From NCBI GenBank assembly GCA_026874595.1, contig CM049308.1, positions 11,683,501 to 11,747,500 of the forward strand: a stretch of DNA of 64,000 bases, written 5' to 3'. Shown in pieces: positions 36,703-48,099 of this stretch. The DNA comes from Sipunculus nudus (taxonomy: Eukaryota > Annelida > Sipuncula > Golfingiida > Sipunculidae). Position 1 is the first letter of the stretch. Each line of letters opens with the position of its first letter. The position numbers were made by a program, and so were the translations under genes. The notes under the pieces were generated by a model. That model saw only the letters and a program-made list of their open reading frames with translations. It was not told where the DNA came from and did not search any database.

Positions 36703-37089
36703 TGTATCCCAGTTATCTTCAGAATGAGCCGGAACGCTACGTGAGTGTAGCGTTTCCCGAGTGTATTTCAGCAGGGCAACCGCGGCTAGTCTGCTGATTC
36801 TGTGTGTCCAGTTGGGAAATCGCGTCAGTGTAGTGACAGTCTACGTCTGAGGGAGGCCACCTTATTGGTACTCTGTAAAGTACTTCAGAGACAGTGGTAT
36901 TGCATGCCGAAGGACAGGCATATTCATGATGGTGCGCGCTTCCAGGAACAGGCAAGGGGACTCTGTCCTGACCGACACTTGACTGTGTCACATGAAATGC
37001 TCCCATTTAGGTTTTTGCTGACAGAAGAATATCTGCTGTCACATAAGTATTTTATATTGGCCTTGGAAAGCATTCGTTTGTGTTTTTAG

Positions 37090-39200
37090 GGTTTACTATA
37101 AAACTACACATTATACTCAATTAAAATCTAAAATTTGATTTTATGCTTGCAGATTTTAAGAAGAGGATACATCATTTGTTTCAGTTGAATTTTTTAAAAT
37201 ATAAATAAAAACCGACAAAAGGTGAGTTTTCACCGTGCCATACCATGGGAAGACATAATTGAGCAATTTTATTATTTGTTAGATAAGTAGAACTCATTTT
37301 TATTCCGGGATTATTAACTACACGTGAGATTTTAATACCCTCTGGCAATGGTAATGGTTAATCTTATAGTCTTAAACTGGTGAAATTTCGCTAGGAGTTC
37401 TTTTGATTGTGCTCCCTGCAGGTATTTATAATTTTGGCAGACACAAAACTGCAAACGTAGATCGTGGTATATGCTTACTCGGAACAGGCACTTGGTGGCC
37501 TACTTCCTCAAAGGGTCACCAGGGAATTATCAGGTCATGTAAAACGAGATACATAAATTTGAGTAAGGGTGTTCAGTTATGCGACTCAATATTTGCGGTT
37601 GATTTTTCCAAGTTAGGATGTAGAATATCTTATCCCTACGATTATTTAATATATGAGCACCCCAGCTGGGATATACCGGCAAACAATCGGAGAACGGCTG
37701 GAGAACAACCATCTTGGTGATCGAGTGGCATTACATTGGAACTTCAAGACATGCATTGTATATACTGTTTCCGTGTTTACTGTTACCTAGTTAAACCGAT
37801 CTATATCTATATCTGTGACTGTACTCCTATTCACCCTATTGATGCCACAGGCCAAAAGTGTATACAAAAGATTAATGGTTGGTGTGATTTTGGTCAGACG
37901 ATAATTTCATGCCTGCGTATATGTGTCATATACCTGCCTCTTGTAGGGGTGCCCCCCACTTTTTGGCAATGGGGATGGTCAATGTAATCTCCCCCCCCCC
38001 CCCCACACACTAGTCAGAGAATACTATTTATACATTGCAAATTAAATAAGTTAATCAATGGAATTACAGACTTTGGTTCCATTTATGAGTTTACAATATG
38101 AAATATATATAATATCTAAACCTGGTTTATAGTTATCTTATATTGGATCTTATACTGAAAACATAATACCTTATTTAAAAAAAAATAATAAATAATTGTA
38201 ATATAGTTGAAATGTGATTAAGTATATATATATTATTTATATATAAATACGTGTGTGTGTGTCTGCAAGTGCTGCCCCCCCCCCAAACCCCCGGGGAGGA
38301 AAAGTTGACGCCACTGACCTCTTGTCATGTTATCAACTGATCAACTGATACGGAGGATTAATGAATAATATTCTGGCAACTTTCCAGTGTCGTAGTCATC
38401 TTTCATGAATATTTATGAGCAGCTGTGTTAGAACAATCTTTGTGAGCGGTATTAGAAACTAAGGACATCAAGGAATAGTAATTTTCGTTATTGAAATATT
38501 TCATATCAAGAAGAAACAAGAATAGGTAAATCATCAAAACTGACCTTCCGAGCTCTCCGGGGGAAATACCTGAAGAAATATTTCGTATCTTATATACAAT
38601 ACTTGATCATAAAAAACCGTCAAATCTAACAAGAAACTAGAGGAAATTATCTGTAATTCCAGGCACCAAATGAATTTGGATATCTTTATAGTATACATAT
38701 AAAAGTATGAAAAATATCAAAAGAAACAATATATTTACTAACCTTTATTGCAAATGTCGTAAATACTACAAAAAGCACTGATAATTTATATATTCACATC
38801 ACTTCAGTAATAACAAAAACGTAATCGCCGAATAATATGTGGGTACGTCAATATTATGCTATATACTTTTTTTTGCAGCGGAACATAAATCCTTTCTCAT
38901 GTCATATTAAAATGTCATTTTTTTGCGAGCGTACAATCATATAAAATTATTAGTTTATAAAATGACACGCGGATGGCATATATACAGATCTGGTTCTATA
39001 TACCTTAAGGCACCCTAGCAGTTACATTTATTGTCGGTTCAACATTTATATGTAAACACATATATATATGTGTGTATGTAAACATTTAAACACATATTAC
39101 TATACATAAACACCATTCCTCATAAATTAATTTATTGTATGTGCGTTTAATGAAGTCCCCTCTTTTTAATTTATGTGATATAAATATACATGTGATCACA
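37090..39200. other. Intergenic DNA without a recognisable gene
   Basis: A 105-codon open frame at 37403-37720 follows a plausible acceptor (CTCCCTGCAG). It has no motif I recognise and no clear partner exon. Poly-C runs lie near 37990 and 38275. Confidence 0.4.
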
Positions 39201-39202
39201 AG

Positions 39203-39207
<5 letters not shown>

Positions 39208-39250
<43 letters not shown>
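39208..39250 (+). repeat. AT microsatellite
   Basis: Pure (TA)n directly abutting a hairpin element. Confidence 0.9.
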
Positions 39251-39253
<3 letters not shown>

Positions 39254-39412
39254 CTGAATGTTTAGCACTTTGTAGCTTCGGGTTATTACTCAAGTTTCAC
39301 GCCGGTGCAGCGGATGGTATCAACACCCGGGAGAACTCGCTACCATACACAACACCGGCGTGAAACTCGGAGTAACATAACACGATGCTCCAACGTGCTT
39401 AACATTCAGGTA
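39251..39412. mobile_element. Hairpin (foldback) element, about 160 bp
   Basis: CACCTGAATGTTTAGCAC at the left is inverted as GTGCTTAACATTCAGG at the right. Inside it GTTTCACGCCGGTG is inverted as CACCGGCGTGAAAC. The two arms of about 75 bp are imperfect complements around a short centre. Confidence 0.75.
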
Positions 39413-39509
39413 GTCTGCTCTACCTTAGCTGTATCAAGCACTATACTACAAACACTGGAACCTACTTAGAACGAAGTATATATATTCAGTAGCACTGAAA
39501 CCTACTTAG

Positions 39510-39511
<2 letters not shown>

Positions 39512-39554
<43 letters not shown>
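39512..39554 (+). repeat. AT microsatellite
   Basis: Pure AT run next to the family 2 fragment at 39553. Confidence 0.9.
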
Positions 39555-39557
<3 letters not shown>

Positions 39558-39660
39558 TCCAACCTGTCTGAACGACCACCTATGAAATACGGACACCTGG
39601 CTATTACGACCACTAGATATCAGTCCCTTTCGAAATTCCGTTATATTATCTATAGTTAAA
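39553..39660 (+). mobile_element. Short element, family 2 copy d (truncated)
   Basis: Starts TACAGTCCAACCTGTCTGAA then CGACCACC. Only the left part is evident, joined to a long AT microsatellite. Confidence 0.45.
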
Positions 39661-40395
39661 ACCTGTGAAATACCTGTGAAATTACTAATTAATTGACCTG
39701 CCTAATGCGTAATGTATATATATATAACCTTCAGGCTTACCGGCTATAGATCACATGATTACCTTGAAATGAAATATTCCTTCCTGTTGACTGGAGTAAC
39801 TTTAATGGTATGTAAAAGCTAGTTCATTAATTAAATATATGCTGTATACAGTGTATTGTGAACCTGACCAATGCATATCATATCGCCAAATCAATATATT
39901 GAATATAATTGTTTGTAGATGTGGTACACTAAACAAATTATAACGCTACGTAGTTCACTACAAATTGATCTTTGCCGATAACAAATTCACGGCGAAATTT
40001 AAGGTTCGTTCCACACTTGAATCATTTTCAGAATATATAGCATATAATATCAATATATTATTTTATACCGTCAAATAAAAAAAACTTATACGCCTGTTTC
40101 CCTTGAACGACATTGCTATCAACTGATCGCTGAGCATTATATGGACATTGAACAGGATTGTTTCACTAGAGAAACATTGCATGTACATTTACTCATACAC
40201 ATATAATCTTCAACGGTTTCCCGTGGGGGGGGGGGGGGGTGCACATATAATTGCAGTTCTTTCACAGATACTGAAATAAGCTAAAAATTACTTATATTTG
40301 GATATTGCATTTGTGTACAGTTATAGACGATTGCTTACATGCCGTTCTGCAGATGTTACTTAGTCTGCGTAGATATGTATAGTTTGTGGGTTGTA

Positions 40396-42729
40396 TTAAA
40401 TCTTACACGGGTATATCTCATTGGCCAAATAAAGTTGGATCACGTTTGTCACGCGCTGTCGAAGCACCATTTCTTCATTAAGCCCAAGCCATTTGCTCTG
40501 TGTCCCGGACAGAACGCGAGGTATCCACACGATCACAGCAGACACCAGTACCTGGCCTAACAACTTGTCATCATATAGATGAAAACTTTCCATATTCAGA
40601 CATATTATATTAATAAACACCACCAACAGAATGATATCTATGACAACCTTAAACTCCATGACGTGTACGGAAGGCACAAGAGAGTAGCAGCGTTCCAGGA
40701 GTTCTTTGGGAACTTTGATTTTCCCTTCGTCATTCTGAAGAATCTCTGGTTTTGTTTCTGGGTAATCCCTGGTATAGCGTTCGCATTCTTCCTGGAGCAA
40801 GTAGTTGATTTTATGAAACGGTTCCTCAAGGCGTGACAGCAGACCAAGCGCGCAGGATATTACTGCCAAGATCAAGATAGCCCGGGGAAGCTCCGTATTG
40901 TAGTTAAGAAGAAGACCAGATACTGTATAACTGATGATGAGCGCTGAAAGATGAATAGTCGGGACGACCAGGAACGTTATCACAGCTGCCACTCCAAGAA
41001 ATATAGCAATAAGAAGCATCAAAAACTTCAAAATCTTCACCCACTTGCGTGCATTTCCGTCGCGATCCTGTATCTCTGGATCTGCATGCTTTTGTAAGAT
41101 TTGGCAACAAAGAGCCCCCAAGGGAGTCAAAGCAATTGGCGTGAAAAGCAGCAAAAGAGAATACAGAACCACAGCATTCAACACTTTGTTTTTGAAGTAG
41201 CTGCTGACGGGTTTCATGTTCGAAGGCCGAAAGATTGCTAACCAAAAACTCCAAAAGTCAAGATTAACAATTAAGGCAGCCCGGTGGATGAGATGATTGT
41301 ATGTGATCGCGTGTTCTGATTCCTGTCTTGCTTTCACTCTCAAGTTCGATGGAAGATCTTGACCAAAAAGTGTGCCGTTGTCCCTGTAACTCCATGATGT
41401 GGTATCGTTTTTAAACACAAGTGGCAAACCGATGGCATAGAGAGCCCCCGCGAAAACGTATATATACAGGAACATTATCAACATTATGTTGTAGTTCTCT
41501 CCTTTATCACTGAGGAGCCACTCAATTTCGATCAGTTCTTTATCTCCGAAAGCGACCCTGGTTTTGAATTCTTCATTGTAATACATTAAATCTGCGGCCA
41601 TGTAGAAATAAATGTACGATGGAATGACTAGTACCAGAATGGTTCTTCTGATGACAGTCACTAATATGCAAGACCAAGGATGGAACAATATATAGTATGG
41701 AAGCTTTGTCAGATTGACTGGTGTGGCTGTACCTAGCACGCACCAAGAGGTTCTACCGTTCTCGTCTGTAGGCGCTGTGGTGTCAGCATTACTGGGTAAA
41801 GTATCAGTATCCTTCCGAACGGATGATGTTTCATTTAAATCAGGCGGAAGAATATGAGTATAACTGGTTTGTGCTGATATATCAGTACCTAACAAAGGCT
41901 TAGAGATGTCAGAATCTTTGGCAACGTATTTGACTGCATACGTCAACTTCGTTTTACATCTACAAACTGATTTCTTTTTCTCTGTGGCCATTTCAGTGCC
42001 CTCCGGTGGGATACACCATTTTATTGTCAGTGGCAAGTGGAAAAATACAATAAAACCAATGACCTGGCACAAAAAGTGGGCGATGAAATCAAGTCTGTAG
42101 ACTGGTTCCCACTTCTCCATAACTTCTCCATTAAACTTACTACAGCAGTGAAACACCTTCGCATCATCTTGATGGTGACTATGTTCCTTATCACAAGGAT
42201 ACTCCGGACCACTTTTTGCCAAATCTAAGTAATTTTTGAAACAGAGATATTTAGAACCTTTTTGAAGAGACATTTTGTCAGTCGGTCGATATACCATCTT
42301 TCTTAGAGTTTTTACGATTACTTCATATCGTTCCTTCAGGGGCAATCCTAGGAAGCATGCCTTGTCGTACGTCATTTTTAAAGTAATGGATTCCATTGAT
42401 TCTTTGAAGGTACCCAAGGCAAAGGTGTCGAATCTGTAATCTTTGGTCAGCAAGGTTTTCCCCATTTGATTCGTTAGGATCCATTTTCTTGGGTCATTTA
42501 GGCGGCTGTCACTGTCAGTCTCATGGGGTAATATGTCATCCCCCAGTAAAAGTTCTAAGCGGACAAAATCTACCGCGTTATTGTAAATTTTACTCCAAAG
42601 ACGTGCTTGACTGTGATTGGAGATGCTTGTTTCACATTCTGGATGTTCTATATTGGAAAAAAACGCCACCTCGTCCACTGAACAAGAGGCCAGCGATACT
42701 ACCATAAACACATTCAAAAAGATGAACAT
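40396..42729 (-). CDS. Uncharacterised multi-pass membrane protein, single coding exon
   Basis: Uninterrupted 777-aa reading frame, by far the longest in the window and intronless among intron-rich neighbours. I do not recognise a named family. Residues 1-16 (MFIFLNVFMVVSLASC) form a signal peptide. An N-terminal extracellular-type domain of about 195 residues contains C125, C163, C179 and a CC pair at 195-196. A first hydrophobic segment is at about 213-236. A low-complexity Ser/Thr/Asp loop covers 270-330. Further hydrophobic segments are near 352-378, 413-438, 515-545, 564-590, 592-608, 615-632, 690-712 and 722-740, about nine in all. The start is supported by the signal peptide directly following the ATG. 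On the coding strand CTACAG|G lies about 10 bases upstream and could end a 5'UTR intron. A receptor or transporter role is possible but not shown. Confidence 0.85.
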   Translation of the reverse strand: MFIFLNVFMVVSLASCSVDEVAFFSNIEHPECETSISNHSQARLWSKIYNNAVDFVRLELLLGDDILPHETDSDSRLNDPRKWILTNQMGKTLLTKDYRFDTFALGTFKESMESITLKMTYDKACFLGLPLKERYEVIVKTLRKMVYRPTDKMSLQKGSKYLCFKNYLDLAKSGPEYPCDKEHSHHQDDAKVFHCCSKFNGEVMEKWEPVYRLDFIAHFLCQVIGFIVFFHLPLTIKWCIPPEGTEMATEKKKSVCRCKTKLTYAVKYVAKDSDISKPLLGTDISAQTSYTHILPPDLNETSSVRKDTDTLPSNADTTAPTDENGRTSWCVLGTATPVNLTKLPYYILFHPWSCILVTVIRRTILVLVIPSYIYFYMAADLMYYNEEFKTRVAFGDKELIEIEWLLSDKGENYNIMLIMFLYIYVFAGALYAIGLPLVFKNDTTSWSYRDNGTLFGQDLPSNLRVKARQESEHAITYNHLIHRAALIVNLDFWSFWLAIFRPSNMKPVSSYFKNKVLNAVVLYSLLLLFTPIALTPLGALCCQILQKHADPEIQDRDGNARKWVKILKFLMLLIAIFLGVAAVITFLVVPTIHLSALIISYTVSGLLLNYNTELPRAILILAVISCALGLLSRLEEPFHKINYLLQEECERYTRDYPETKPEILQNDEGKIKVPKELLERCYSLVPSVHVMEFKVVIDIILLVVFINIICLNMESFHLYDDKLLGQVLVSAVIVWIPRVLSGTQSKWLGLNEEMVLRQRVTNVIQLYLANEIYPCKI

Positions 42730-43404
42730 AGCGTATACCTGTAGAGATCCTATTGACTTCTTGTGTATATTTTAGAGGGTATCATCCGTATCACTCGTTC
42801 AGTCTCTTGCACGAACTGTTATCTCAAGGTTCTTCTTACTACACTGTATTACATAAGCAGAGCCACCTTGATAGAGTGGACATATATCGGGCACCGTGCC
42901 CTAATCAGTTAACAATACTCATATTAAGAAACATCGGAGTTTTCCTCTGTGTTGTGTTCTACAGATCCAGGTCAATACATCTCTATGTGATGCCGCATGT
43001 ATATATCCAGCATACAAAAGGATCCGTATCTTTCGTTAAATATCCTAGGTAAAGCAGACTGTCTTTATTACCCTCAGTTAAAGTATGAGAGTATATATAT
43101 GGCGGAGCTTAATCCCTTTCAGTTCGTCTGTCCCTGTGCATGCACAGTATATGATCGCTATGTGTTTAGCATGGCTATTTATTTAAGGTTGCGGAGATTA
43201 ACCTTAAAGATACAGCACGACTGTATACACTTTTTGTCAGGACAAAGGATGTTTTTATCTCCAATAACTTCCTGGTGTTGGGGAAAACCGTATTTTATTT
43301 ATATATTCAAAGTTGTTTACGTGTTAAACGATACACTTTTATGTACTGCACTATATACGTACACAGCATGCCACTTATACAGTAATATAATATAGAGTAC
43401 CGGT

Positions 43405-43455
<51 letters not shown>

Positions 43456-44330
43456 ATATGTATATGTATAAACACATTGTTACCACGATGGTACAAAAAA
43501 TGGTTTGTATAACCTTGTTTTGTTACATTCTGTAAGGAGTCCCAACATAAAAGGGTCATTGGCCTCTATACTTGATTTTTGCACTTTCAGAGTAACTGTC
43601 ACTCAATTTACTGTTTAAATTTGATCCATATAAAGGCCGAAAATTATGCCTGATGGGGATTGGCGGTTTTGTCCAAGTTTCCAACAAATGCAAAAGTTTA
43701 GTTTAAAAACTCGGATTTAAAATTTCCATAAATGATGATTTAAGTTTTCCAAAACCTTGAGTATTAAGGTTTTTAAAGATTGGGATTGATTTTACAAACT
43801 GACATTTTATGAAAAGGAACAAAAATTTTTTTAATTATCTTAACACCATAATCTTCCATACCAGTGAATAAAGACTACACATTTCAGCTAAAGCATAATT
43901 TATGTATGATACAAATGGAGAATTGGCCTTGCAGTCTCAGTCTACTATATCTCATACTCAATGAAGTCTGCAAGCTGATGTCGCCGTATATTAGGTTTCA
44001 TTTAAGCTGAAAGACAAAGGAGAATTCAATAAATCCCTCCACATAACACAATATACTGTAATATGAACTGTCTAATAAAAATCCCTTCCTAAACGGTTCA
44101 TAATAAGAACGTGCTTGGGTTCAAGCGAAAAACAATTAAGTTAATGTTTCCTACCAAAGCTATTGCAAAATCTTATGATAACCTTGTGAACTTCTTCCAA
44201 ATTAATTTAGAGAAGTAAAAAGCTATTTAATAAAGTAATATATATTATAGATGAACGGTTGCATTTTAGGACATCTAAAGAACCTGTATACAGTAAAGAC
44301 CCGAATTATTACACCTTCTGTCTTTGAGCG
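42730..44330. other. Upstream region of the membrane protein gene; otherwise no gene seen
   Basis: Should hold the promoter of the minus-strand 777-aa gene. No clear TATA box was found. AT/GT microsatellite at about 43405-43455. The open frames here are short and motif-free. Confidence 0.4.
43405..43455 (+). repeat. AT then GT microsatellite
   Basis: (AT)n followed by (GT)n, as at 31710. Confidence 0.9.
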
Positions 44331-44335
44331 TCTAC

Positions 44336-44416
44336 GCCCCCCCCCCCCCCCCGTCTCTCTGTCTCTCTCTGCATGTCTGTCTGTCGGCATGTCTCTCTGT
44401 CTCTCTCTCTATTTAA

Positions 44417-44472
<56 letters not shown>
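44336..44472 (+). repeat. Poly-C, CT and AT simple repeats
   Basis: A C run, then (TCTG/TCTC)n, then about 55 bp of (AT)n. The frames crossing it are low-complexity artefacts. Confidence 0.9.
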
Positions 44473-44476
<4 letters not shown>

Positions 44477-45284
44477 AAGGGTGCTCTTTTCATTATATGA
44501 AACGGGCGTAACTCCTGTTGTGGCACTCGTGTCTGGCCGCGTATTACATTCTATGTTTAATCGTACTGGTTGAACTCTCGTTGTCATGTTAGCCTTGCGT
44601 TTTCACGCCTGGCCGAGGTCACGTGATGAGCCTGGTATGTAGAGATACCCAGCGCTGTTTTTCTGGAGAATTCCTGAAACGCGTGTTTACTGTGTTGTGC
44701 AAGATCTTATGGACTGTTCGAGAAGTGGAAACTTCTCGGCTTGTGCTTTGAAGGTAAATAAAGGGGCTGTGTTTTAGAACGGGAGGGCAGAGATAACAGC
44801 GGAGCAGATTCCAGCGGACGCAGAAGCGTGTGTCAGTTTCTAGGACCTTATCCGACGAATGCGGCAATTATCGATGTTCTAAGACTTTCTCCTGGATTTT
44901 ATGCATTTAGACTTCAGTTTACTTTCTGGATTGTTGCAAGAGCTTTACACTGGACTGTCATTCTCCGAGAGTTAACATTTAAAGGACTTATCGTTGTGAT
45001 GGTGTTGGTATCCAGGTACTGTGCACATTATTTTCTGTGTGATTGTATTTATTTGTTGTTATACCACTGTTTTACTGTATAATTGTATTGATTTAGTGTA
45101 TTGTAATGTTAGGGTTGTTTTAAGAATAAATTATAGTTATTTGTTAACAAAAAAAAACACTGGCTTCTTTATTCATTCCCCTAGACATTTCACGCTGCCT
45201 AGTGTTACAGAATCTGATTTTTTTATCTCCATTACAAAATTTGTGTTCATCACGTATACGTGATCTGTTTATATTAGGTTCCGT

Positions 45285-45288
<4 letters not shown>

Positions 45289-45330
<42 letters not shown>

Positions 45331-45345
45331 GTATATATATATATG
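45289..45345 (+). repeat. AT microsatellite
   Basis: Interrupted (AT)n run. Confidence 0.9.
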
Positions 45346-45797
45346 AGAAGTAGGTTTCACCTATATACTGCTTCTGTATGTATATCAATGATCGTCAGTA
45401 TCCCGTGCTCTGGGAATTCCATTTATCTATGTTCCGAGATCAAAGTCTTTGCATGGGACCTTGCAATGGCGCAAGCTTTCAATAGCATGTATATTTTCAT
45501 ACATGATGTATTTTTTTTATATGTTATGTATTTTACTTTTATACATGATACATAAAATACATTCAACATGATAACCTTCCTTTTTTCATACCTATTATAT
45601 ACCCACATATATTCAGCGAGCAATTTAAACGAGTGTTAGGCTGTTAAAGCGATCATACGGTGCTTCAGGTCGACATATATATTTAACCATCTTGTTTATT
45701 GGGAAATTAATAACTATATCCTGCTTGTAATTGTAGTGATTTGTACTTAATTTAGACGAGGAAATATTTATTAAAGTTTCCTTTACAACTGAAACTG

Positions 45798-45985
45798 AAG
45801 GGGGGATCCAGGATTTAGAAGAGTGGGGGGGGGGGGGGGGGTTAAACCCGTGCAGGAGGACTAATGAAAACCCTAAGAAAAAGGTCGGCTTGTCCGGGAA
45901 AAAAAGGGGGGGGTCCAGGCCGGTAAATTCCGCTTGAAACCCTTAAAAAAAGTTGCCCCCCACCACCAGGATCCGCTTCTGAACT
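45798..45985 (+). mobile_element. Dispersed element with GGATCCAGGATTT end
   Basis: GAAGGGGGGATCCAGGATTT at the left opposes CCAGGATCCGCTTC at the right. Similar left ends occur near 49411 (GGCGGATCCAGGATTTAGG) and 57928 (GGATCCAGGATTTTTTGCAG). All three are followed by GGGG runs and GGAGGACTAATGA-type or related sequence. Confidence 0.5.
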
Positions 45986-46450
45986 GATATGAGTACATGT
46001 ACATACAAATGCATATTCATGCAGGGATCAAAAATAGAGGCGAAATACTGGCATTTTACTGATAGTTCGGGACCTGCCTATATATAATGCCAGTCCCCCT
46101 GGGGTGGCAAAAAAAATTCATTTTATTTACGCGGTCTTCGCAGTTAATCTATCAGAAAATTTCAGCTACTGTAGCTTTGAAAGACTTCTGAAAAAAAAAT
46201 ATTTAAAAAAATTACACTTCCCAATCACTTCTACCTGAAAATCAATCCAACTGCGCTTGTATATATATATATATATATGATATATCACGAAGTATACTTC
46301 CACAGTTGTGCGGCTTTTAATATATAACTGGAAGACCCTTACTATAGTCCATATATATACAAGTATATTATAGGCTCTGTAAAATACTAAATATATAATT
46401 TGGCTTGAAAATGTGTAAATATTTTTACCTTCTAAAGCTGCAGAATGTAT

Positions 46451-46792
46451 TTAGGCCAAAATAAAAAAAAGGTATGGTTCTCAGGCACTTTTTTCAGAAA
46501 ATCGATGCGGGCGGGCGGTTTTTTTAATTTTATTTTTTTGGTATGTTTCGATAAAAATGTCAACTTATAAGGGAAAAGCATGATAATAACATATTTATTT
46601 GGCTAAATAAGTAAAAGCACTACATAATAAAGGAAATTGTATGATTTTATCTTCTTGAAAGAAATGTCCGAGCGGTGCAGCTCAAAATTGATAAGTTTCT
46701 ATTGAAAATCAAAATAAAAATTTTTGATGCGGGGGTTTAAAATTGATGCAGGCGGTGCCTGAGAACCGAACCTTTAATTTTTTTTGGCCTTA
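46451..46792 (-). mobile_element. Short inverted-repeat element, family 1 copy c
   Basis: Opposite orientation to the 5.2-kb copy. Ends are AGGCCAAAATAAAAAAAAGG and TTTTTTTGGCCT. Both ends carry the CTCAGGCAC/GTGCCTGAG pair, and AGTAAAAGCACTACATAA lies in the middle. Confidence 0.8.
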
Positions 46793-46893
46793 TAAAGAAA
46801 ATAATGTTTATGGGAAAGATTCTTTATAAAGGAACAACAGTGCAAGGGTACCGTTGGAAATTTTATCTTATATACCCGATTTTGCAAAAGATA

Positions 46894-46899
<6 letters not shown>

Positions 46900-46982
<83 letters not shown>
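46900..46982 (+). repeat. ATT and AT microsatellite
   Basis: (ATT)n then (AT)n, immediately right of family 1 copy c. Confidence 0.9.
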
Positions 46983-46984
<2 letters not shown>

Positions 46985-47741
46985 CTGTATGGTGGATAAC
47001 CGCTTGCAAGTATAAGGTTGCGCAGCACACTGCTTTATAAAGGTAAAGTCTGGCATCAAGTTAGAAATCCGTTTAACACCGCATGCAAATGTATCAGGCC
47101 ACCGGTATACATATAACATGACCTCTGATGTGTTAGGTTTTACGGGGACGCGTTTAGGGAAAGTGTATAGAATAACAAAACGGACCTCTTTTCCATCTGC
47201 AGTATAAGACATGACATCTTTGAATTATAATCTTTTTAAAACCTTGTATTAACAACATATTTATTGGATTTACATGTAGTAAATAGCAATGCCGTTAAAT
47301 ACAATAGTATTAATATGTTTAAGGAAATAGAATACATTGGCGGCCCGAAATAGTCCGGTGGAAATTTTTTTATTCATTTTGAGCCCTGTTCACGTGTCAT
47401 TGAATCGGGTCTGCATATATACTTAAAATTCTTTGAGTATTTGTTCACTGAATCATGATAAATGCTTCTTTCGGCAAATGAAATCAACCGCCAATAAATA
47501 ATATTTGCCAGGGGGGGGGGGGGGGGAGTTAGGAGAATAGTTAATGGAATGCCTCAACGAGTCTCAATTCTAAACATTATATTCGCAAAAAAAAAAAAAA
47601 CAACAATAGAAAGTAAAATAATAAATAAGCTCAAATAAGTTGAATAAATCTTTCGCTGGGCGCTAAGAAATTTGTTTAATTCAGGGACGAATTCGAAACA
47701 ACGCTTCTGCTCTTTGATATTTGTGATAAAAAGGGTGTTGT

Positions 47742-48098
47742 CAGGCCAAAAAAAATAAGGTTTGGTCCTCAGGCACTTTTGAAATCAATGGGGGCGGGCG
47801 TTTGTTTTTATTTTTTTGTTTGTTTGTATATGTTTCGATAAAAATCTCTAATGATAAGGAAAAAGCATGATAATAGCAGATTTATTTTGCTAAACAAGTA
47901 AAAGCACTACATAAAATTTAATCAAAATTGTATGATTTTATCTTCCTGAAAGAAATGTCCGAGCGGCTAGAGCTCAAAATTGGTAAGTTTCTATTGAAAA
48001 ACAAAATAAACATTTTTGATGGGGGGGGGGGGGTTACAATTGATGCGGGCGGTGCCTGAGAACTATACCTTTTATTTATTTTTTTATTTTTTGCCTAA
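47742..48098 (-). mobile_element. Short inverted-repeat element, family 1 copy d
   Basis: Close relative of copy c, 950 bp away and in the same orientation. It shares GAAAGAAATGTCCGAGCGG and GCGGTGCCTGAGAAC. The internal G run is expanded. Ends are CAGGCCAAAAAAAATAAGG and TTTTTTGCCT. Confidence 0.8.
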
Positions 48099-48099
48099 G

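Noticed and set aside
42726-42737. ATAGCGTAT, the same core as the snoRNA guide complement, beside the membrane protein start codon
   Set aside because: No C box, D box or stem around it; a chance 9-base match.
44471-45210. Possible solo LTR (TGTTAAGGG ... GTGTTACA) with an AATAAA inside
   Set aside because: No target-site duplication, no second LTR and no primer-binding or polyprotein sequence. The ends are too short to call.
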